Of a stretch of DNA of 17,765 nt, positions 8,255-14,481 are shown in pieces; within the stretch, counting starts at the first letter, position 1, and every line of letters starts with the position of its first letter. Location of the stretch: NCBI GenBank assembly GCA_040414865.1, contig JBEDUR010000117.1:1-17765 (forward strand), in the 5' to 3' direction. Under the pieces are notes generated by a model. It ran no database searches. It was given only the letters and a program-made list of their open reading frames with translations, and was not told the origin of the DNA. The position numbers were made by a program, and so were the translations under genes. The stretch comes from Palsa-461 sp040414865. GTDB lineage: Bacteria; Actinomycetota; Acidimicrobiia; Acidimicrobiales; RAAP-2.

Positions 8255-9199
8255 TCAGCGGGAGCGATCGGCCTGTTCGATGGCTGTAAGCCACCTCTCC
8301 GAGAAGGCTTCGCCGTTCACGTCGATCATGACCAATACCTGCTTGCCGGTGTTGTCCGGGAGAAAACGCAGGTGGCCGTCAGCAAGCTGTGGCACAAGGG
8401 GGAGTTGTTCGATCGTTGCTCCGGTCCAGCCAAGCGCGACCGCGCTGGCCACCGGGTCGTAGTGAAAGTTGAGCAGGTCGTCGGGCAGGGCAGGGTACCT
8501 CCGACCAAGTTCGGTCATGCGATGGGCTGCGGCGTGCGCCCGGGCTTGTCGAGAGAGGAGAGCTCCGATCGGACCAGAAGATTGGAGCCTTGGTAGCTCG
8601 CAAGCGCGCAGGTGCGCCTTGAGCGTGGCGGAAAGAGTGACCAGGGTGAGCTGTCGAGCCCCCTCGAACAACGTAAGGGCAGCCCGGGTGTCGCATTGGA
8701 CGTTCCAGTCCATCTCTGCACCCCACTGCGGCAACCCCTGGCCTGGCGGGTAAACCCAACCGCCCATAACGACAACCCGCGCTGCCTCCAGCGCTCCAGT
8801 TTCGGCGTGCAGGTGTGCCAAGTTGGTGTAGGGGCCGATGCCAATCAACGTGGCACCGAGTCCGACGCTACGGGAGAGCAAACCGACTGCTTCGCCTGGT
8901 CGCACTGGCGCTGGTGACACCACGGTGTCGCCCCAGTAAGTTTCGTGGTCCGGCAAGGTGCCCATTTCCTGGTCGGTGGTCAGGGATTGACCTGCACCGG
9001 CGGCTACGGGTACGTCGTTGCGCCCAGCCAACCGAAGAAGAGAGCGGACGTAATCGGCGCGCCGACCGTCAGGATCGGCGACAGTAGTAACGGCCGCGAG
9101 TTCAACCGACGGCCACCCCAGCAACATGGCCAGCGCTGCAGCATCGTCCGTGTCGCCGGCGAAGTCGGTGTCCAGATGGACCAGCACAACGGTCATCAT
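8255..9199 (-). CDS. Nucleoside hydrolase (IunH/inosine-uridine preferring family)
   Basis: A 314-residue member of the Ca2+-dependent N-ribohydrolases, which split nucleosides into base and ribose for salvage. The N-terminal metal site is HLDTDFAGDTDDAAALAML (8-26). Later motifs are GIGPYTNLA, VVMGGWVYPPGQG, EMDWNVQCDTRAA (carrying the Asn and Asp of the ribose/metal site) and FHYDPVASAVALGW, with the usual His-Asp-Pro region written HYDP. Length is normal. Two adjacent ATGs occur at 9199 and 9196, with only a weak GAG upstream. The metal loop has one residue more than the textbook DTDPGxDDA spacing, a form I recall from actinobacterial relatives. A strong hairpin (9239-9278) lies 40 nt upstream of the start and may affect expression. 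Nucleoside preference cannot be read from sequence. Confidence 0.88.
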   Translation of the reverse strand: MMTVVLVHLDTDFAGDTDDAAALAMLLGWPSVELAAVTTVADPDGRRADYVRSLLRLAGRNDVPVAAGAGQSLTTDQEMGTLPDHETYWGDTVVSPAPVRPGEAVGLLSRSVGLGATLIGIGPYTNLAHLHAETGALEAARVVVMGGWVYPPGQGLPQWGAEMDWNVQCDTRAALTLFEGARQLTLVTLSATLKAHLRACELPRLQSSGPIGALLSRQARAHAAAHRMTELGRRYPALPDDLLNFHYDPVASAVALGWTGATIEQLPLVPQLADGHLRFLPDNTGKQVLVMIDVNGEAFSERWLTAIEQADRSR

Positions 9200-9238
9200 C
9201 TCGCGCTCGAACCAATCGCCGTCAGATCAAGGTGGCAC

Positions 9239-9278
9239 CCACGAGGCCCCAAATCGTGACCGATCTGGGGCCTCGTGG
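9239..9278. repeat. Long near-perfect hairpin, 17 of 18 pairs
   Basis: The arms 9239-9256 and 9261-9278 pair at 17 of 18 positions around the loop TGAC. The outer part is CCACGAGGCCCCA with its exact complement, then one A-C mismatch, then ATCG/CGAT. There is no T-run on either side, so a simple intrinsic terminator is unlikely. It lies 40 nt upstream of the nucleoside hydrolase start, in its probable leader. It could be an operator, an RNA leader hairpin or the end of a small mobile element. Confidence 0.7.
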
Positions 9279-9442
9279 CGGCAAGGCCGAGACCAGCTTC
9301 GCCTGGGCCCTGACCTGGGCCGACGGGAAGGAGCTGCCGGCTCTATGACGCCGCCGATTCGACGGTCGGAATCCGTCGACTGCGAGGGTCTCGGTGATTG
9401 GCCACCGAGGCCGACAGCCATCCGATTGGTTGAATTTGCCAG

Positions 9443-9646
9443 GTGGATGTTGCAACTCGACCTGCCCTTATGCGTCTCATTTTCAACGAAGGCCAGCTCG
9501 TCAGTGCTACCGTCAGGCACTTGAGCAAGCCCCGGATCGATCAAATCAATCTGGTGGTCAGCGATATCGACGCCATCGCACGTTTCCTAAGCCAGCTCGG
9601 GGGTTGGCACGCTTGCGGTCATCAGCTGGGCCGAGCAAGCACGTAA
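9443..9646 (+). pseudogene. Possible fragment of a glyoxalase/VOC family gene
   Basis: An open frame of 67 codons contains PRIDQINLVVSDIDAIARFL (30-49) followed by SQLG, which resembles the first strand and helix of vicinal-oxygen-chelate proteins (typical pattern: hydrophobic strand, V-S-D, then F-Y-x-x-L-G). The resemblance stops after about 25 residues, and the frame ends at a TAA 14 codons later, whereas VOC proteins run about 120 residues. No continuation was found by eye in the next 150 nt. A chance match is possible. Confidence 0.35.
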
Positions 9647-10026
9647 CACAGAGATCGCGCACACCATGGGGCTCGTGACATTTTCACTCTTTCACCTGTT
9701 TGTCGATCATCGTCGCCTCTGAGATCCGCAAGGCCATCCTTTCGCGGCATACCGCCGAAGTCGTTCCAACCGAGATACCGGCAGCTGTTTCGTGATTGCT
9801 TCGCGAACGGCCACCTTCTCCAAAACGCGCCTCCCGAGGGGGCGGTCTGCATCGCGAACCGTTTGTACCCGCGACCTCTCACCTCTGCGGGCAGGATCGT
9901 GATTGCAAGGGCAACGACGCCTACGATCGGAAGGAAAGACCCTTGGATCGTGTCACTGATCCGCTCAGCCATTTACAAAGAAACTCGAGGGACAAGAGGA
10001 AGAGCTGTGAGCCAAATGGAGAGACA

Positions 10027-10731
10027 GTGAGCCAGCCACACCCCCCAACAGTTCGAACGCGCCCAAAGACCGTGCTCTTCGACGTTGATGAGACCTTGGT
10101 CCACACCGGGGGAGCAGGCGCCAAGAGTTGGATGAAGGCCTTCCAACAGCTGCACGGCATTCCCGCCGACATCGGCGAGCACACCTCGGCGGGAGAAACC
10201 GATCCGGAGGTCGCCCGCGCCACATTTCGATCCGTGCTGCACCGAGATCCGTCACTAGACGAACTGAATCGGCTGTATGCCGCATACCTCCGGCATCTGG
10301 CGGGGGAGATCTGGGCGTCCGAGTCCTATCGAGTGCTAGCTGGCGCGCAAGACACCCTCGTACGGCTCGGCGACGCAGGCGTTGTCCTGGGCTTGGTGTC
10401 CGGAGCAATGGAAGGGGCAGCACGAACCAAGCTGGTACCCGGCAACCTGAACCGCTTCTTCGTCTTCGGAGCCTACGGATCGGACTCACCCGACCGGGCA
10501 GAGCTCATCCACGTCGCCATCGCCAAGGCTTCCGCCCTGCACGGCACAACGCTCGACCTGGGCGAAGTGTACGTGGTCGGCGACACGCCCTTGGATATCG
10601 CAGCGGCAAAGAAAGGCGGCGCTGTCGCGGTGGGGGTGGCAAGTGGTCATTACGCGGTTGATCAGCTGGTCCAGGCGGAGGCGGACTTCGTCCTCCCATC
10701 ACTCGAGGACCCGTTCCCCGGAACGGAGTGA
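10027..10731 (+). CDS. HAD superfamily hydrolase (phosphoglycolate phosphatase-like)
   Basis: A 234-residue cytoplasmic phosphatase of the haloacid dehalogenase superfamily. Motif I is FDVDETLVHT, with the nucleophile Asp19 and acid/base Asp21. Motif II is LGLVSGAMEG, with Ser125. A Lys follows at 135 (motif III region), and motif IV is VVGDTPLDIAAAKKGG, with Asp186 and Asp190. The helical cap between motifs I and II (about 30-100) is the C1 type seen in phosphoglycolate phosphatase and beta-phosphoglucomutase relatives. GTG 10027 is chosen as start: GGAGAG lies just upstream and motif I follows at the usual distance; the frame is open further upstream without family similarity. The stop overlaps the next open frame by GTGA. 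The substrate is unknown. Confidence 0.88.
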   Translation: MSQPHPPTVRTRPKTVLFDVDETLVHTGGAGAKSWMKAFQQLHGIPADIGEHTSAGETDPEVARATFRSVLHRDPSLDELNRLYAAYLRHLAGEIWASESYRVLAGAQDTLVRLGDAGVVLGLVSGAMEGAARTKLVPGNLNRFFVFGAYGSDSPDRAELIHVAIAKASALHGTTLDLGEVYVVGDTPLDIAAAKKGGAVAVGVASGHYAVDQLVQAEADFVLPSLEDPFPGTE

Positions 10732-11054
10732 CGCCTCTTTCGATATCAGAGTTCGCCTGGCCCGTGTTTCGACGTGGCCTCGGACTCGCGGCCTCGGAGT
10801 CCAAGGTCGTGGCCCCAGCGACATGCGCCTATGCGTCGGCGTCGAGGGATGAATTCGACGATTCGGTAACGAGGCGACAAGGCCCGGAGGCGCCGCCGGT
10901 TACGTACACCGAGTCAGGGCAGGACATCGCCCGGCACGTCGGCGATCTCGCTGACAAACTCCTCGCCTTCGCGAGGGACGACCAGATTGAGTCAGCATCG
11001 AATGATCGACACAAGGAATGGCTCCTGAGCCAGCTCCGCCAACCCTTTCAATAG
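10728..11054 (+). CDS. Small hypothetical protein overlapping the HAD gene
   Basis: A 108-codon frame whose GTG start overlaps the HAD stop codon in GTGA, a typical arrangement for translational coupling. I do not recognise the product. The first half is Ala/Ser-rich with little pattern. The second half (about 60-105) has good third-position GC and an amphipathic, helical-looking sequence with SGQDIARHVGDLADKLLAFA and EWLLSQLRQPF. No signal peptide or membrane segment is visible. Support is the overlap, the codon bias of the second half and the lack of a better frame. It could be non-coding. Confidence 0.45.
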   Translation: MTPLSISEFAWPVFRRGLGLAASESKVVAPATCAYASASRDEFDDSVTRRQGPEAPPVTYTESGQDIARHVGDLADKLLAFARDDQIESASNDRHKEWLLSQLRQPFQ

Positions 11055-11201
11055 AGGCGGGGACGCGAGTCAAACTTCACGTTTGATGACCAGCGATCTT
11101 CTGAGGAAAAGTTGTACGCTTTTCGAAAACCCTCACTTGGGCGCATGGCCGGGCGGCTGTTGCAGCAACCGAGCTGAAGACGAGGGTTTCTGGGCACGCC
11201 T

Positions 11202-11229
11202 GAGCAAGATGCTCGGCCCCGAAAGGGGG
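11202..11229 (+). promoter_or_regulatory. Two tandem hairpins covering the LapA ribosome-binding site
   Basis: GAGC-AAGAT-GCTC (11202-11214) is followed at once by CCCC-GAAA-GGGG (11217-11228), a GNRA-type tetraloop hairpin. The GGGG strand is part of the Shine-Dalgarno sequence of the ATG at 11233, so this hairpin would hide the site when folded. Farther up, AAACCCTC (11127-11134) can pair with GAGGGTTT (11182-11189). This may be a structured leader that controls translation; it matches no riboswitch class I know. Confidence 0.3.
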
Positions 11230-11232
11230 AAT

Positions 11233-11538
11233 ATGGCACGTACCAAGCGATCTGCCGACAGGCAGGTCACCGGCCACCCTTCGCGCTCAGCGACAATCAT
11301 CAGGTGGGCCCGATTGGCTCTTGCGGCAATCATCGTGATCTGGCTGATCGCTTTCATTGTCCAAAATAGTGAGAAGGTCCGAGTCAGCTTTGTCTTCTTT
11401 CATGCCGACGTTCGCTTGATCTGGGTGCTTCTGGTTACAGCGGTACTCGGGGCGCTGGTCGATCGCCTTGTTCCCAGGATCCACGCCTGGCGGTCCAAAT
11501 CGACGCGGGCAGATCACCGATCGTCAGACACGGGGTAG
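11233..11538 (+). CDS. LapA-like (DUF1049) small membrane protein
   Basis: A 101-residue protein with a short basic cytoplasmic start and two predicted membrane helices (about 24-43 and 61-80). Between them is FIVQNSEKVRVSFVFFHADV (41-60), the N-x-x-x-V-x-V-x-F pattern of the LapA/DUF1049 family, followed by a Leu/Val-rich helix ending GALVDRLVPR. In proteobacteria LapA takes part in lipopolysaccharide assembly; in Gram-positives the role is unknown, so only family membership should be carried over. ATG 11233 has AAGGGGGA just upstream. The frame is open back to 11083, but that part has no family similarity. The SMP-30 gene starts 7 nt after the stop, so the two are probably cotranscribed. 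Confidence 0.8.
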   Translation: MARTKRSADRQVTGHPSRSATIIRWARLALAAIIVIWLIAFIVQNSEKVRVSFVFFHADVRLIWVLLVTAVLGALVDRLVPRIHAWRSKSTRADHRSSDTG

Positions 11539-11545
11539 CGGTTCA

Positions 11546-12451
11546 ATGAATGCGGCGGCCAAGGTGGAGCCCTGGTCCGAGGCGCCAGGGATCTTGAGCG
11601 AAGGCCCCCGCTGGCACGCCGAACGGGAAGAGCTGCTGTGGGTGGACATCCTCGGGTCCAAATTCCATCGCGGGGCAATCGGGCCGAACAACGCCCTCGC
11701 TCACGTATCCACCGTCACGATCGACCGTCATGTTGGCGCAGTGGCCCCGGCTCTCGGCGGTGGTTATGTCCTGGCCGCCGGACAGGGGTTCTTGTTCCTC
11801 GATGACGCCGGCATCCACGAGCTTGCGCAACCGGAAGCAGGGCACAGCGAGGTGCGCATGAATGACGGCGCATGCGATCGGACAGGCCGATTCTGGGCAG
11901 GAACAATGGCCTACGACGAATCCGCAGGAGCAGGTGTGCTGTACCGGCTCGAGCTGGACGGCACTGCGACCCCAGTACTGAGGGGCCTCTCGATCTCAAA
12001 CGGCATCGGCTGGAGCCCAGACGACACGACCATGTACCTGGCTGACAGCGGAAGCGGTGACGTGCACGCCTTTGACTTCGAACAGCGCAACGGGGAGGTC
12101 ACCAACCGACGCACGGTCATCCACATCGAGGGTTCCGGGTCCGCGCCCGACGGCCTCACCGTGGACGAAGAAGGCGGCATTTGGGTGGCTCTCTGGGACG
12201 GCGGAGCTATCAGGCGTTATCGGTCCGACGGAACCCTGTTGGCAACGGTTCGGATTCCCGTCGACCGGCCCACCTCCTGTGCGTTCGGCGGCCGGGACCT
12301 CGGCTCACTATTCGTGACGACGGCCCGGGTGGGGCTAGACGAGGCCACCCTGGCCCGACAGCCCGATGCGGGACGGGTCTTCCGCATCGATGGCCTCGGA
12401 GTACGCGGATCGCCCTGTCTCTCTTATCGGGGGACCATGCGCTGGGGCTGA
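11546..12451 (+). CDS. SMP-30/gluconolactonase/LRE family protein
   Basis: A 301-residue six-bladed beta-propeller of the SMP-30/regucalcin family, cytoplasmic since no signal peptide is seen. Members hydrolyse sugar lactones, such as gluconolactone, with one divalent metal. The four metal-site residues are visible: Glu19 in LSEGPRW, Asn106 in RMNDGACDRTGRFWAGTM, Asn152 in ISNGIGWSPD and Asp202 in APDGLTVDEEGGIWVALW. The C-terminal TTARVGLDEATLARQPDAGR is also typical, so the gene is complete. ATG 11546 is chosen because the conserved protein begins there; only a weak GGGG lies about 10 nt upstream, fitting coupling to the LapA gene 7 nt before. A sugar-lactonase role is inferred from family. 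It fits the sugar dehydrogenase gene about 600 nt away on the other strand. Confidence 0.9.
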   Translation: MNAAAKVEPWSEAPGILSEGPRWHAEREELLWVDILGSKFHRGAIGPNNALAHVSTVTIDRHVGAVAPALGGGYVLAAGQGFLFLDDAGIHELAQPEAGHSEVRMNDGACDRTGRFWAGTMAYDESAGAGVLYRLELDGTATPVLRGLSISNGIGWSPDDTTMYLADSGSGDVHAFDFEQRNGEVTNRRTVIHIEGSGSAPDGLTVDEEGGIWVALWDGGAIRRYRSDGTLLATVRIPVDRPTSCAFGGRDLGSLFVTTARVGLDEATLARQPDAGRVFRIDGLGVRGSPCLSYRGTMRWG

Positions 12452-12555
12452 GAGGCCCAGCCACTCGAACCCGCGAACCTCACTCTCGCAGGCATGAGCA
12501 GCCCGGGACCCATGCGGCATAATGGCCAGCGTGGATGACGGTCCGGGAGGCGGAC

Positions 12556-12903
12556 ATGAAAGACAACGAGCGGCGCGCGACCTCGCGGGAGGTCGTCGAG
12601 TTGACGGGCGCGATGCCAGCCCTGGAGGGGCTGGAGAATCTCCAGGCCGGTGATCGTGCGAGAGTGGACCAGCTGCAGGCCCTGGCGCGCCAGGTCTTCG
12701 AGGACTTCCTGGGCGTAGATATCGACGACGGCGTGAGGGCCTCGCTCGCGACCCTGCACTACGTCGAGGAGCTCGGGGCCGCCCTCGAGGGTCGCGTGCC
12801 GCCGGAGCGGGCGCTGCCCTTCGCCCTACGTGAGTGGCGGTTAGCCCTTGTCGGTCTGTTCGAGAACGCCGAGCGTGAGGCGGGCGAAGCAGGCCTGCTC
12901 TAG
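12556..12903 (+). CDS. Hypothetical protein, 115 residues
   Basis: I do not recognise this protein. It is acidic and looks helical, with no membrane segment or signal peptide. Visible segments are ATSREVVELTGAMPALEGL (about 8-26), QLQALARQVFEDFLGVDIDD (about 41-60) and a C-terminal helical part, ALREWRLALVGLFENAEREA. Codon use is strongly GC-biased and typical of a real gene. ATG 12556 is chosen because GGGAGG lies 5 nt upstream; an in-frame ATG at 12535 lacks a ribosome site. CATAAT at 12518-12523 could be a -10 box giving a short leader, though no good -35 was found. It follows the SMP-30 gene by about 100 nt and converges on the dehydrogenase gene. Confidence 0.75.
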   Translation: MKDNERRATSREVVELTGAMPALEGLENLQAGDRARVDQLQALARQVFEDFLGVDIDDGVRASLATLHYVEELGAALEGRVPPERALPFALREWRLALVGLFENAEREAGEAGLL

Positions 12904-12976
12904 CCCCGGAACGAGAACGACCCCCGGCGCCGTGACTCGCCGGAGTACCGGAGCGACAGATTCGCCCACCCGGGTC

Positions 12977-13012
12977 TCTAGTGAGTCAGCGACCTTTCCG
13001 AGGGTCACTAGA
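12977..13012. terminator. Dyad between convergent genes, possible bidirectional terminator
   Basis: TCTAGTGA (12977-12984) and TCACTAGA (13005-13012) form a perfect 8-bp inverted repeat with a 20-nt loop. It sits between the ends of the 115-residue gene and the dehydrogenase gene, where a shared terminator would be expected. There is no clear T-run, so efficiency is doubtful. Confidence 0.4.
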
Positions 13013-13085
13013 TCACTTTGATGTCGTTCTGGCTATACCTCTCTTGATTAATGCCGCTTGAGCTAACGCTGGTTTCAGGTCGCCA

Positions 13086-14456
13086 TCACCTGGCGCGGCG
13101 AGGCTCCGGCCCGTTTGACCCGGCGGCGTAATCTTCGAGCGGAACCAAGCCCCTTGTCCACGCGTCGAGGATGGGTGTGACGACCCGCCAGGCCTCCTCG
13201 GCCTCGTCACCCCGGATCGACAGCGTCGTATCACCGCTCAAGACATTGAGCAGGAGCCGGCCATATGCCGGTAGCTCCGGTTCCTCGAACTTTGCCTCCA
13301 GCACCAAGGGGACAAGCTCGAATCTGGCCCCCGGGCCGACGCCGGTCAGTTCCAGTGTGAGCTCCTGCGGCTCCAGCCCGAAGCGTATTTGGTTGGCTGG
13401 TGGTAGGGGACCTTCAGACGGCAGTCGGGGAACCGGGCGGAAGTGCACAACCACCTCTTTGCGATCCCGACCGAGCGCCTTGCCGGTCCGCAAGCGGAAC
13501 GCGGTCCCCGCCCAACGCCAGCTGTCGAGCTCCAGAATCACTTCGGCAAAGGTCTCAGTACCCCGGGGCGGATCGACCCCGGCCTCGTCAACGTAGGCGG
13601 GGATGCTTCGTTCTCGCACCCGTCCCCTGCGGTAGTGAGCACGACGAGTCGCCGAGATCACCTGGGCCTCATCGATCGGACGGATCGAGCGCAGCACGTC
13701 GAGCTTGCGGTCGCGCAGGTCGCGCTCACTCATGCTGATCGGAGCCTCCATCGCGACCAAGCAAAGGATCTGAAGCAGGTGGTTCTGGATCATGTCCTTG
13801 AGCGCGCCCACCCCGTCGTAGTACGTCGCTCGCCCCTCGAGCGCCAACAACTCGTCCCAAATGATCTCGACGGTGTCGATGTGCGCGCTGTTCCAGATGG
13901 GCTCGAGGACTCGGTTCGCCAGACGGGTCCCGAGTATCGCCTGGACTGTCGTCATGGCCAGGAAATGATCGACCCGAAATATCTGCTCTTCGCTCATCGC
14001 CGTGGTAAGCAGTCGGTTGAGCTCAACCGCACTGGCGAGGTCTTCGCCAAAGGGTTTCTCGATCACGACGGGGCTGCCTTCAGGCAAACCGGCGGCGTGA
14101 AGAGCCATGATCGCCATGGGGAACACGGCCGGAGGGAGCGCCAGGTATGCCGCAAGCGGGCCATCCCCTGCGATACAGCCAGCCACGTTTGCCGGATCGC
14201 CGAGATCGAGTTGCCAGTAGCGCAGAGAGTCCACAATGAAGCTCCTGGCGCTGGCCGGAAGACCAATCGCCTCTTCGTCCAGCCAGCGTGCCGCGTGCTG
14301 GCGAAACCGAGTGGTGTCCCAATCTTCCCGACTAGCAGCGACCAGCTCGAAGCGGTCCCCGAGATGTCCAGAGGCTCGCAGAGCAGCAAGGCCGGGGAGC
14401 AGGTACCGACCAGTGAGGTCACCAGTCGCCCCGAAAATTGCAAGTCGCTCTAGCAC
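13086..14456 (-). CDS. Glucose-6-phosphate 1-dehydrogenase-like protein (Zwf family)
   Basis: A cytoplasmic NAD(P)-dependent sugar dehydrogenase of 456 residues, slightly shorter than typical Zwf (about 480-510). The Rossmann motif is FGATGDLT (8-15). The family motifs VIEKPFGEDL (131-140), RVDHF (161-165), ALKDMIQNHLLQIL (218-231, with catalytic His226), RTGK (323-326) and AGSNGPE near the end are all present. The active-site loop differs from the usual RIDHYLGKE: it reads RVDHFLAMT, so the Lys that contacts the substrate phosphate is Met168. The Lys after the nucleotide loop is Tyr18, and the Lys five after RTGK's Lys is Asp331. GTG 14456 has GGAGG 8 nt upstream. It lies 25 nt downstream of the GH15 trehalase gene and is probably cotranscribed. 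The fold is certain; the substrate is not. Confidence 0.85.
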   Translation of the reverse strand: MLERLAIFGATGDLTGRYLLPGLAALRASGHLGDRFELVAASREDWDTTRFRQHAARWLDEEAIGLPASARSFIVDSLRYWQLDLGDPANVAGCIAGDGPLAAYLALPPAVFPMAIMALHAAGLPEGSPVVIEKPFGEDLASAVELNRLLTTAMSEEQIFRVDHFLAMTTVQAILGTRLANRVLEPIWNSAHIDTVEIIWDELLALEGRATYYDGVGALKDMIQNHLLQILCLVAMEAPISMSERDLRDRKLDVLRSIRPIDEAQVISATRRAHYRRGRVRERSIPAYVDEAGVDPPRGTETFAEVILELDSWRWAGTAFRLRTGKALGRDRKEVVVHFRPVPRLPSEGPLPPANQIRFGLEPQELTLELTGVGPGARFELVPLVLEAKFEEPELPAYGRLLLNVLSGDTTLSIRGDEAEEAWRVVTPILDAWTRGLVPLEDYAAGSNGPEPRRAR

Positions 14457-14481
14457 TCGGCTTACCTCCGCTGATCGTTGA

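Larger units (their letters stand above)
9200..10026. other. Gene-poor region with a strong hairpin and probable gene fragments
   Basis: About 830 nt between divergent genes with no intact gene. It holds the 9239-9278 hairpin, a short frame (about 9256-9348) whose GKAETSFAWALTWADGKE faintly recalls the end of a SnoaL/ketosteroid-isomerase-like domain, and a VOC-like fragment (9443-9646). On the minus strand, a frame from 9972 begins MAERISDTIQGSFLPIVGVV and has one hydrophobic stretch, then loses coding character. The picture suggests decayed genes, but this rests on weak resemblance. Confidence 0.45.

Noticed and set aside
9256..9348. Short frame resembling the end of a SnoaL-like domain
   Set aside because: Only about 18 residues of loose similarity; too weak to list as a pseudogene.
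9622..9972. 116-codon minus-strand frame with one hydrophobic stretch
   Set aside because: No ribosome site, coding character is lost after about 35 residues, and there is no family match; perhaps a remnant.
12460..12530. Possible tRNA (GGGTTCGAGT on the minus strand)
   Set aside because: The T-loop-like bases are not flanked by a proper T stem, and no acceptor or anticodon arm could be drawn.
13443..14453. 336-codon plus-strand frame opposite the Zwf-like gene
   Set aside because: Antisense shadow; the minus strand carries all family motifs.
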